Of a stretch of DNA of 11,005 nt, positions 1 through 5,764 are shown piece by piece; position 1 is the stretch's first letter, and each line of letters begins with the position of its first letter. This stretch comes from Spirochaetia bacterium (GTDB lineage Bacteria; Spirochaetota; Spirochaetia; Treponematales; Breznakiellaceae): assembly GCA_025997675.1 (NCBI GenBank), contig BNUX01000090.1, positions 1 through 11,005 of the forward strand. The letters are read 5' to 3'. A program made the position numbers and the translations under genes. The notes beneath the pieces were generated by a model. That model saw nothing but the letters and a program-made list of their open reading frames with translations, ran no database searches and was not told the DNA's origin.

Positions 1-44
1 GCGGGCTATTTTGTACAAACGCGGGCTATATCTATCACGATACG
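1..44 (-). repeat. Left arm of 44-bp inverted repeat, with one inverted array unit
   Basis: Positions 1-44 are the reverse complement of 539-582 with a single mismatch (A at 37, where the other arm predicts C). Bases 3-22 are one full 20-bp array unit in inverted orientation, and 23-44 are a unique boundary segment. The window starts inside this array, so its length to the left is unknown. The arms enclose 45-538, which holds one clear small gene. Whether they are the ends of a mobile cassette or an inversion/duplication of an array edge cannot be decided here. Confidence 0.85.
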
Positions 45-193
45 GCTAAAGCGATCAGTGTACCGCGCTTTTCGCCGGTGTGCGCCACTATTCGGCAATC
101 TCTGCGGATTTTGGTTAATATATCTGCGATCAGGGGTTTACCGAGAACGTTCGGGGGTCTGTGCGTTTATCCTGCGGCTATACGGCCCGCCCT

Positions 194-221
194 TTGCTAT
201 ACCTCCAGGGTGTGGTATAGT
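194..221 (+). promoter_or_regulatory. Possible sigma70 promoter for the 72-aa gene
   Basis: TTGCTA (194-199) and TATAGT (216-221) are separated by 16 bp. Transcription would start near 228, just before the SD GGGAGGG (229-235), giving a very short leader. The hexamers match consensus only partly, so this is a suggestion based on position and spacing. Confidence 0.35.
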
Positions 222-239
222 GGGGGTTGGGAGGGCCAT

Positions 240-458
240 ATGACCTTACAGGAAAAACTGGCGATACGCGTTAAGAGCATTGAGCTGAAAAAGCAGGGCA
301 AACCTGAGGAAGCGACCCGCTTAGCGCGGTCAATTCCAATGCCGCCGTGGCTTGCGGAGTGGGGAAAGAAGTATATGGGGGCTGATTTCCTCATTAATGG
401 CGGCTGGGACTTATCGGAAGCGGAGGAAGCCTTTGGACGCGATTGGCTTACTCGATAG
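240..458 (+). CDS. Small protein of unknown function, 72 aa, inside the inverted repeat
   Basis: I do not recognise a named family. The ATG at 240 is preferred over upstream in-frame starts (an ATG lies at 78) because GGGAGGG at 229-235 sits 4 bp before it, and the upstream residues look like translated noncoding sequence. The protein is soluble and has two parts: a charged helical half (about residues 4-30, rich in Lys and Glu) and a Pro/Trp/Gly half with IPMPPWLAEW (32-41), GADFLINGGWDL (47-58) and the end FGRDWLTR. The balanced composition, strong SD and clear codon structure suggest a real gene. It has no signal peptide or membrane segment. It lies alone between head-to-head repeat arrays, which suggests a cassette or accessory gene. 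An antitoxin-like or DNA-binding role is possible but no motif shows it. Confidence 0.7.
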   Translation: MTLQEKLAIRVKSIELKKQGKPEEATRLARSIPMPPWLAEWGKKYMGADFLINGGWDLSEAEEAFGRDWLTR

Positions 459-597
459 GATAACCAAAGCAGTAATTGCTATTGCCGCAGGACGCCGGGG
501 CTTGGAGACCGAAGGCAGCACAGAAGCGGGGCGTGTTTCGTATCGGGATAGATATAGCCCGCGTTTGTACAAAATAGCCCGCGTTTGTACAAAATAG
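433..597 (+). CDS. Possible overlapping small ORF, 54 aa, ending in the repeat array
   Basis: A TTG at 433 follows the SD-like GGAGGAAG (422-429) at 3 bp, inside the 3' end of the 72-aa gene, so translational coupling is possible. The product has a short hydrophobic helix (around AVIAIAAG) followed by basic residues. Its last 15 or so codons are made of the inverted-repeat boundary and the first array units, and it stops at the TAG of the second unit. It may be a gene truncated by the array, or simply a chance ORF. There is no homology I recognise. Confidence 0.25.
   Translation: MDAIGLLDRITKAVIAIAAGRRGLETEGSTEAGRVSYRDRYSPRLYKIARVCTK
539..582 (+). repeat. Right arm of 44-bp inverted repeat
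   Basis: Reverse complement of 1-44 with one mismatch. Bases 539-560 are the boundary segment and 561-582 are the start of the tandem array. The match ends at 539 (towards the gene), where the flanks diverge at once. Confidence 0.85.
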
Positions 598-828
598 CCC
601 GCGTTTGTACAAAATAGCCCGCGTTTGTACAAAATAGCCCGCGTTTGTACAAAATAAACCGCGTTTGTACAAAATAGCCCGCGTTTGTACAAAATAAACC
701 GCGTTTGTACAAAATAGCCCGCGTTTGTACAAAATAGCCCGCGTTTGTACAAAATAGCCCGCGTTTGTACAAAGTAAACGGCGTTTGTACAAAGTAAACG
801 GCGTTTGTACAAAGTAAACGGCGTTTGA
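561..828 (+). repeat. Tandem array of 13 palindrome-bearing 20-bp units plus a partial unit
   Basis: The unit is gcgtttgtacaaaatagccc, repeated directly with no spacers from 561 to 820, followed by a decayed copy at 821-828. Each unit carries the perfect 10-bp palindrome TTTGTACAAA, so palindrome centres fall every 20 bp, close to two helical turns. The last bases give three variants: ...aaaatagccc (eight units: 561, 581, 601, 621, 661, 701, 721, 741), ...aaaataaacc (641, 681) and ...aaagtaaacg (761, 781, 801). Variants are clustered, as expected from slippage or unequal exchange. Regular phasing would suit cooperative protein binding, as in iterons or partition sites, but a neutral satellite is equally possible. 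All minus-strand frames are open across the array because the unit has no minus-strand stop. Confidence 0.95.
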
Positions 829-912
829 CAAGATGCGCGCTAAAAATTGGGGGAATTTGACTAATTGATACGTTTTCGCCCCCATGGCTGCTAATTTTTT
901 CCGCCTCCTTTT

Positions 913-1116
913 CTATGCGTTTATCCTGGGATTGAGGGTACTGGTATTGACATTATTCTGCAATTTTACCATGCTGCCGCTCATGGTGAGGGTTCCCGCT
1001 ACGGTAATCAGGGCGGCTTGTGCGGACAGGCCGCCGCCGTCAAGGGTGAGGGCCGCCAGGAGGAATATCATTGTATAGGTGATGCCGGCGCCCCGGCGCT
1101 TGTCTGCTCCACTCAT
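913..1116 (-). pseudogene. Deletion remnant of the Pmp-like lipoprotein gene
   Basis: This 67-codon ORF joins two parts of the neighbouring lipoprotein gene (1238-2824). Its start and 5' flank (about 1050-1165) match 2784-2873. Its body (976-1052) matches 2276-2352 almost base for base, including the stretch LTLDGGGLSAQAALITVAG. The signal peptide's second half, the lipobox Cys, the four-residue repeats and the pre-helix domain are missing, and an insertion of roughly 24 bp lies near 1072-1096. The ORF stops 30 or so residues after the duplicated part, before any beta-helix repeat. It most likely arose by duplication followed by internal deletion. It remains in frame, so a short expressed peptide cannot be excluded. 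Confidence 0.7.
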
Positions 1117-1165
1117 TCCGTATTTTGCCCTCAGATATTATCGGTATAATCTGCTCAATTCCTCA
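976..1165 (-). repeat. Duplicated blocks shared with the lipoprotein gene
   Basis: Block 1: bases 976-1020 are identical to 2276-2320, and 1022-1047 to 2322-2347, with single differences at 1021 (t/c) and 1048 (g/a). Block 2: the segment ending in cctca at 1165 matches that ending at 2873, covering the start region and 5' flank. In the lipoprotein gene the blocks are separated by about 430 bp. Here they abut near 1052, which shows the deletion. Confidence 0.85.
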
Positions 1166-1237
1166 TGATACACCGTTTCCTCCCGAGGGGAATAGCAAAG
1201 GGCGGGGCATTCCGCGCGCCATGCTCCCCCGCGCCGC

Positions 1238-2824
1238 TTAGGACCAGGGATCGTTCGGCCCCAGAGTGGTCTCCCTTGCCTTGCCGGCGGTAACCTTATT
1301 GTCATCATACACTGCGGCGCCGGTGGCGGCTGTATTGGGGGCGTCCGGCGGGATCGGCGGGGTCGACGAGGGAGGGCTTGCTCCATCAGTCCCATAGATG
1401 ATCGTGTTCAGGTTCTTGTCGAATTTACCGGTACTCCTCACATACACCCCGCCTCCGTTAACTCCGGCACTGTTCCCGGTGATAGTGGCGGTCTCCTTCA
1501 TGGTAAACGTGCCGCCGCTGTACACATACACCCCGCCCCCATTGCTTCCGGCAGTGTTCTCGGTAATGGAGGAACTGCCGTCCATTTTTAACGTGCCGCC
1601 GTCCTCCACATACACCCCGCCCCCGCTGTCTACGGCAGTGTTCCTGGTAATGGCGGCATTGTTGTTCATGGTAAAACTGCCTCCAACTACCGTTAACCCG
1701 CCGCAATTGCCGTCTACATTTGAGGTGGCCTTGTTCTCTTTGATGGAGGAATTACCGCTCATGCTGCCATTGGTATTAATTATAAACACTCCGCCACAAA
1801 GGCCGGCACTATTCCCGGTGATAGTGGCGGTATCTCGCATGGTAAATATACCCTTCTCCACATACACGCCGCCAGCCCGGACAGCAGTGTTCCCGTTGAC
1901 GGAGGAATTGCCGCTCATGGCAAACATACCTTCCAACATCGTCACCCCGCCGCCGATCACGTCACCGGGATCGGTGACGCGATTCCCGGAGATGGAACCC
2001 CCTGACATCAAAAAGCTGCCCCCTTCGGTAAACACCCCGCCGCCGCTGAACATGGCGTCATTTCCGGAGATGGAACCGGCTCCGGACAGGATAAAACTGC
2101 CGTCGACCATAAACACCCCCCCGCCGTAGAAGGCCGTATTCCCGGTGATAGTTCCGGCCGACATGGTAAACATACCGCCACTCACATTCACCGCGCCGCC
2201 TATCGTATCATAAGCGTCGGCGGCGTAGCCATAGGGGTCATTATTATTGTTATTATTCGTCAGGGTTACCGCATTGCCGCTCATGGTGAGGGTTCCCGCT
2301 ACGGTAATCAGGGCGGCTTGCGCGGACAGGCCGCCGCCGTCAAGGGTAAGGGCAAGGGCTCCCCCCAATTCCAGGGAACCGTCGACGGCTACCGTAATAA
2401 GGCTGCCGGTATGGCTGCCCCGGCGTATGGTCCGCGCCGCTTTTCCGGCTATCAACCTGACATGTTTCCCGCCGGGGATGGACACCGCCGCCGTGAGGTC
2501 TATGTCCGCAACCACGGCGATGGTGTCCGCTGCGGCCGCCGTGCCTCCGGCGGCATCCACGGCTTCCTGGAGGCCGGAATAAAAGACACCGCCATTAGCC
2601 ATGAGGTATACAACCATGCCGTCGGGTATGTTATCGGGTATGCCGCCGGATATGCCGCCGGATATGTCGCCGGGTATGTCGTCGGGTATGTTGTCGGGGA
2701 TCCCCTCCTCCCCATCCTCCCTGAGATGGTCTGCAATATACCGCTCCAGGGACTGGTTGAAGTTATTACAGCCGGAAAGGAGAACCGCCAGGAGGATAAT
2801 CATGCGCTTGCCTGCTCCACTCAT
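1238..2824 (-). CDS. Pmp-like beta-helix surface lipoprotein, 528 aa
   Basis: Probably a surface-exposed lipoprotein with a right-handed parallel beta-helix, of the kind many Treponema encode in several copies. The N-terminus has a basic start, the hydrophobic core MIILLAVLL (8-16) and the lipobox LSGC with Cys19. Residues 41-68 are seven four-residue units (GIPD/NIPD/DISG type). After a beta-rich stretch (about 70-185) and an Asn run (190-195), about ten repeats of some 26 residues follow (209 to about 475), each beginning GG(G)V and ending in ITGN/ISGN-like turns, as in Chlamydia Pmp repeats. A Pro-rich linker (about 484-497) leads to the end ETTLGPNDPWS. There is no autotransporter barrel. 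The ATG at 2824 is chosen over the TTG at 2866 because the duplicated copy has an in-frame TAA between the two positions, and AGGGCG lies upstream. It lies downstream of the methyltransferase gene on the same strand. Ligand unknown; a role in adhesion is inferred. Confidence 0.85.
   Translation of the reverse strand: MSGAGKRMIILLAVLLSGCNNFNQSLERYIADHLREDGEEGIPDNIPDDIPGDISGGISGGIPDNIPDGMVVYLMANGGVFYSGLQEAVDAAGGTAAAADTIAVVADIDLTAAVSIPGGKHVRLIAGKAARTIRRGSHTGSLITVAVDGSLELGGALALTLDGGGLSAQAALITVAGTLTMSGNAVTLTNNNNNNDPYGYAADAYDTIGGAVNVSGGMFTMSAGTITGNTAFYGGGVFMVDGSFILSGAGSISGNDAMFSGGGVFTEGGSFLMSGGSISGNRVTDPGDVIGGGVTMLEGMFAMSGNSSVNGNTAVRAGGVYVEKGIFTMRDTATITGNSAGLCGGVFIINTNGSMSGNSSIKENKATSNVDGNCGGLTVVGGSFTMNNNAAITRNTAVDSGGGVYVEDGGTLKMDGSSSITENTAGSNGGGVYVYSGGTFTMKETATITGNSAGVNGGGVYVRSTGKFDKNLNTIIYGTDGASPPSSTPPIPPDAPNTAATGAAVYDDNKVTAGKARETTLGPNDPWS
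2236..2260. repeat. ATT/AAT trinucleotide run encoding poly-Asn
   Basis: An imperfect ATT microsatellite within the lipoprotein gene encodes six consecutive Asn residues on the minus strand (190-195). Changes of whole triplets would keep the frame. The remnant copy has a shorter, degenerate version (NNVN). Confidence 0.7.
2616..2699. repeat. Seven 12-bp tandem repeats inside the lipoprotein gene
   Basis: Seven consecutive units follow the plus-strand consensus atgycgycggrt (2616-2699). On the coding strand they give the four-residue motif series at residues 41-68. Two adjacent units (2640-2651 and 2652-2663) are identical. Each unit is exactly four codons, so slippage would lengthen or shorten the spacer between the lipid anchor and the beta-helix without breaking the frame. 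Confidence 0.85.
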
Positions 2825-2884
2825 TCCGTATTTCGCCCTCAGATAGTATCGGTATAATCTGCTCAATTCCTCAAGCTCTTCGGC

Positions 2885-3511
2885 CTATTTACTTAAAACA
2901 ATGGTTGCGCAAACATCACATAAGGGGAAGTAGGGTATGTTAAATTCCCCGGCATACCTTTCCACCGCCGCCTTTCCCCCATACACATCCCCATTACAAT
3001 CGTGGACAAAAATGTAGCCGCCCTTTTCCAGCCGGGGGTAGAAATACACAAGCCCCTGATATATCGGCTCGTACAAATCCGCATCAATACTCACAAAGGC
3101 AAATTGCTCCTCAAGGCCCTTTGCTGTTTCCGGAAAATACCCTTTCCTGACGATACAGGTATCCCGGTACTTCATTTTATCCAAAACCATCTCAACGCTG
3201 GTATTGGTAAAATCACTTGCCACTACCGCCTTTGAGAAATTCTGCGCCCGTTCCGCGTTTACATCACGCTGGTCAAAGCCCTCAAAGGTATCAAACAAAA
3301 ACAATGTTCTGTCGGGGAAACAGATATTGATTCTTTTCGCAAAATCACCCTTATACACCCCCAACTCCGCAACGCAGCCGGGTACTTCTCTTTCACGTAT
3401 CGAATTTGCAACGAGTAATAACGATGCATACCGGACCGCATCGTTTGTGGTAAAAATTTTTACTATCCAGGAAAGTACGATGTTTCTGATAACCCTTATA
3501 ACCGCTTCCAA
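2885..3511 (-). CDS. TylF/MycF-like SAM-dependent O-methyltransferase
   Basis: A class I methyltransferase of the macrocin O-methyltransferase (TylF) family, 208 aa, a little shorter than the antibiotic enzymes. The SAM-binding motif I is AELGVYKGDFA (48-58), followed by LFDTFEGF (72-79), the family's SIDADLY (141-147, Asp143 and Asp145 as likely metal ligands) and IFVHDCNG (167-174, Asp171). Family members methylate sugar hydroxyls with a bound metal ion. With no antibiotic cluster nearby, the substrate here is more likely a surface polysaccharide or glycan sugar. The start is TTG, supported by AGGGGAGG (3520-3527) 8 bp upstream and by the lack of a nearby ATG. The lipoprotein gene follows 60 bp downstream on the same strand, so they may be co-transcribed. 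The exact substrate cannot be read from the sequence. Confidence 0.88.
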   Translation of the reverse strand: MEAVIRVIRNIVLSWIVKIFTTNDAVRYASLLLVANSIREREVPGCVAELGVYKGDFAKRINICFPDRTLFLFDTFEGFDQRDVNAERAQNFSKAVVASDFTNTSVEMVLDKMKYRDTCIVRKGYFPETAKGLEEQFAFVSIDADLYEPIYQGLVYFYPRLEKGGYIFVHDCNGDVYGGKAAVERYAGEFNIPYFPLCDVCATIVLSK

Positions 3512-3529
3512 TTTTAGTACCTCCCCTGC

Positions 3530-3558
3530 ACTATACGGGGAAAAACCTGCTCTGTATA
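3530..3558 (-). promoter_or_regulatory. Possible promoter of the methyltransferase gene
   Basis: Reading the minus strand, TATACA (3558-3553) and TATAGT (3535-3530) are separated by 17 bp. The expected start, near 3523, falls inside the SD (3527-3520), so the leader would be extremely short. Tentative. Confidence 0.35.
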
Positions 3559-3629
3559 CCGTATTTACGGGTAGAACGGAGGAAATGCGGCTAATTCGGG
3601 AGCCCTTCCCCCAAAGCCCTTAACCAGGG

Positions 3630-3635
3630 TATAGT
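3630..3635 (+). promoter_or_regulatory. Possible -10 element directly before ettA
   Basis: TATAGT at 3630-3635 lies 6 bp before the ATG at 3642, which would put the transcription start at the start codon. The -35 region (TTCCCC near 3606) is poor. A weak AGGG (3627-3630) overlaps the hexamer, so either a leaderless start or a weak SD is possible. Confidence 0.25.
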
Positions 3636-3641
3636 AGATGT

Positions 3642-5324
3642 ATGGCAACTACCACGGACGATAAAAAAATTATTTATTCCATGCACCGGGTTTCAAGAAA
3701 GCACGGGACCAGGCAGGTACTCAAGGATATCAATCTTTCCTATTTTTACGGGGCCAAGATCGGCGTTATCGGCCTGAACGGGTCGGGGAAGTCGAGCCTC
3801 CTCCGGATTCTCGCGGGGGTGGACACGGAGTTTTCCGGGGAGACCACGGTGAGCCCCGGCTTTACCATCGGGTTTCTGGAACAGGAGCCGGTACTGGCGG
3901 CGGGGAAGACGGTAAAGGAGATTGTTTCCGAGGGGGTCCAGGAATTGATGGACCTCCTGGCGGAATTCGACAAGGTGAGTGAAGCCTTTGGCGATGCGGA
4001 TGCGGATTACGATAAGCTGGGGGCAAAACAGGCGGCGCTCCAGGAGAAAATCGAGGCGTCAGATGGGTGGAACCTGGACAGCCGGCTGGAACTGGCTATG
4101 GATGCCCTGCGCTGTCCCCCGGCGGACCAGGTGGTGGATGTCCTTTCCGGGGGCGAGCGGCGAAGGGTGGCCCTCTGCCGGCTCCTCCTCAAAAAGCCGG
4201 ACATCCTGCTCCTGGACGAGCCCACCAACCACCTGGACGCGGAGACCGTGGCCTGGCTGGAACGGCACCTGCGGGAATACGAGGGCACGGTTATCGCCGT
4301 CACCCACGACCGCTATTTCCTGGACAATGTGGCCGGCTGGATTCTGGAACTGGACCGGGGCGAGGGGATTCCCTGGAAGGGGAACTACTCGCTCTGGCTG
4401 GAACAGAAGCAGGCCCGGATGGCCCAGGAGGAGAAGGGTGAGAGCGAGCGGCGGAAGACCCTGGAGCGTGAGCTTGAGTGGATACGCATGAGCCCCAAGG
4501 GACAGCACGCCAAGAGCAAGGCCCGTATCACCCAGTACGAAAAGCTTTTCCAGGACGATGAACGGGAGAAGGTGCGGGAGAATAGAATTACCATACCGGC
4601 GGGGCCGAGGCTGGGGCAGCTGGTTATTGAGGCCAAGGAGCTTGCCAAGTCCTTTGGGGACAAGCTGCTTTTTCAGGACCTGGAGTTTACCGTGCCGCCG
4701 GGGGCCTGTGTGGGGATCATCGGGCCGAACGGGGCGGGGAAGACCACGTTGTTTAAGATTATCACCGGACAGGAAAAGGCGGATGCCGGGGAACTCCGGC
4801 TGGGGGACAGCGTCAAGCTGGCCTATGCGGACCAGATGCGGGAAAGCCTGGACGGGGAGAAGAGCGTCTGGGAGCAGCTTTCCGGCGGGCTGGACATTAT
4901 CAAGCTGGGTGGCACTAAGGAAGTCAATTCCCGGGCCTATTGCGCGTGGTACAATTTTTCCGGCGGGGACCAGCAGAAAAAGGTGTCGGTGCTGTCCGGG
5001 GGCGAGCGGAACCGGCTGAACCTGGCGATGATGCTCAAGGAGGGGGCCAATGTGCTCCTCCTGGACGAGCCCACCAACGACCTGGACGTGAACACCCTCC
5101 GCGCCTTAGAGGAAGCGGTGGACACCTTCGCCGGGGTCACCCTGGTGATAAGCCACGACCGCTGGTTCCTGGACCGGATAGTCACCCACATCCTGGCCTT
5201 TGAGGACGGGGAAGTGGTCTGGTACGACGGGAACTGGTCCGAATACGCCGAATGGCGGCGGCAGAAGCTGGGCGCCGAGGCGGACCGGCCCCACCGCTAC
5301 GTGTACCGGAAACTGGAACGGTAA
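3642..5324 (+). CDS. ettA: Energy-dependent translational throttle protein EttA (ABC-F)
   Basis: A soluble ABC-F protein, 560 aa, close to the usual EttA length. EttA binds the ribosomal E site and gates entry into elongation according to the ADP/ATP ratio. The N-terminus IYSMHRVSRKHG and GAKIGVIGLNGSGKS are typical of EttA. First ATPase domain: Walker A GLNGSGKS (44-51), signature LSGGE (168-172), Walker B and D-loop LLLDEPTNHLD (189-199). The linker with the P-site tRNA-interaction region (about 240-320) includes EWIRMSPKGQHAKSKAR (279-295). Second domain: GPNGAGKT (361-368), LSGGE (451-455), LLLDEPTNDLD (472-482) and SHDRWFLDRI (504-513). Both catalytic Glu residues are present, and there are no membrane segments. 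It is the first gene of a plus-strand cluster; the Rex-like gene begins 6 bp after its stop. Family assignment is firm. Confidence 0.96.
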   Translation: MATTTDDKKIIYSMHRVSRKHGTRQVLKDINLSYFYGAKIGVIGLNGSGKSSLLRILAGVDTEFSGETTVSPGFTIGFLEQEPVLAAGKTVKEIVSEGVQELMDLLAEFDKVSEAFGDADADYDKLGAKQAALQEKIEASDGWNLDSRLELAMDALRCPPADQVVDVLSGGERRRVALCRLLLKKPDILLLDEPTNHLDAETVAWLERHLREYEGTVIAVTHDRYFLDNVAGWILELDRGEGIPWKGNYSLWLEQKQARMAQEEKGESERRKTLERELEWIRMSPKGQHAKSKARITQYEKLFQDDEREKVRENRITIPAGPRLGQLVIEAKELAKSFGDKLLFQDLEFTVPPGACVGIIGPNGAGKTTLFKIITGQEKADAGELRLGDSVKLAYADQMRESLDGEKSVWEQLSGGLDIIKLGGTKEVNSRAYCAWYNFSGGDQQKKVSVLSGGERNRLNLAMMLKEGANVLLLDEPTNDLDVNTLRALEEAVDTFAGVTLVISHDRWFLDRIVTHILAFEDGEVVWYDGNWSEYAEWRRQKLGAEADRPHRYVYRKLER

Positions 5325-5330
5325 GAACAC

Positions 5331-5741
5331 ATGTCTCCGGCCACTTTGCCGAATCTTGGGGGACGCCGCCGGCTCTGTGTGGTGGGTCTTGGGCGGCTCG
5401 GTTCGGCCTACCTGAATTACCGGGGCTTTGACTCCGGTGAGTTTGAGCTGGCCGCCGGGTTTGATACCAATGTGAACCGGGTAGAGATCCTCAAATCCCC
5501 GGTCCCCCTGTATCCGGCCTTTAAGGTGCCCGAGGTGATTTCCCGGTTCGGCATAGAGCTGGCCCTGCTCTGCGTCCCCGCCGATGCCGCCCAAGCCGCC
5601 GCGGAAAAACTGGCCGCCGCAGGCATACGGGGTATTGTCAATTTTGCCCCCGTCGTGTTACAACTGCCCCCGGAGGTTGCGGTACGCAATGTGTACATAA
5701 TAGACGAACTGCGGGCTTTAGCGGTTACATTACATAAATAG
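5331..5741 (+). CDS. Rex-like NAD(H)-sensing domain protein without DNA-binding domain
   Basis: The 136 residues match the C-terminal Rossmann half of the redox repressor Rex. Visible are CVVGLGRLG (16-24, the GxGxxG dinucleotide loop), Asp45 at the end of the second strand in AAGFDTN, and the Rex hallmark run from CVPADAAQAA (81-90) to GIVNFAPVVL (101-110), then the PPEVAVRN segment (113-120) and a short C-terminal helix. Full Rex proteins are about 210 aa, with an N-terminal winged helix of some 75 residues. Here only about 14 residues precede the first strand, and the upstream bases encode the end of EttA in another frame, so the winged helix is absent rather than frameshifted. The SD is weak, so coupling to ettA, 6 bp upstream, is likely. 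It may sense NADH/NAD+ and act through protein contacts, or be a relic. It could also be named a CoA-binding-domain protein. Confidence 0.85.
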   Translation: MSPATLPNLGGRRRLCVVGLGRLGSAYLNYRGFDSGEFELAAGFDTNVNRVEILKSPVPLYPAFKVPEVISRFGIELALLCVPADAAQAAAEKLAAAGIRGIVNFAPVVLQLPPEVAVRNVYIIDELRALAVTLHK

Positions 5742-5764
5742 TTTTACTGATAGAGGAGTTTTTC

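Noticed and set aside
78..239. Upstream extension of the 72-aa gene to the ATG at 78
   Set aside because: There is no SD at 78, the added residues look like translated noncoding DNA, and a strong SD sits just before 240.
561..828. CRISPR array
   Set aside because: The units are contiguous 20-mers without spacers, and no cas gene is present.
411..885. Three overlapping minus-strand ORFs of 97-145 codons across the array, including one with an ATG at 885
   Set aside because: The 20-bp unit contains no minus-strand stop, so all three frames are open by construction. The product would be a low-complexity Tyr/Cys/Arg repeat. The only AAGGAGG (about 904-910) is roughly 18 bp from the ATG at 885, too far to support it.
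829..912. Possible feature between the array and the lipoprotein remnant
   Set aside because: No promoter, hairpin or ORF with support was found. It is a short AT-richer stretch with a degraded last array unit at its left edge.
162..928. 13-bp direct repeat tgcgtttatcctg at 162-174 and 916-928
   Set aside because: It is short, has no extended similarity around it, and has no clear role; chance or a minor dispersed repeat.
1190..1237. Rho-independent terminator after the lipoprotein gene
   Set aside because: A GC-rich imperfect hairpin (bulged stem around gcat/atgc with gggg/cccc) exists, but the following bases lack a proper U-run, so it is too weak to annotate.
1398..2129. Plus-strand 243-codon ORF opposite the lipoprotein gene
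   Set aside because: It is the antisense shadow of repetitive GG(G)VY codons, with a Pro/Thr/Leu-rich product, while the minus-strand frame shows clear beta-helix repeats and a lipobox.
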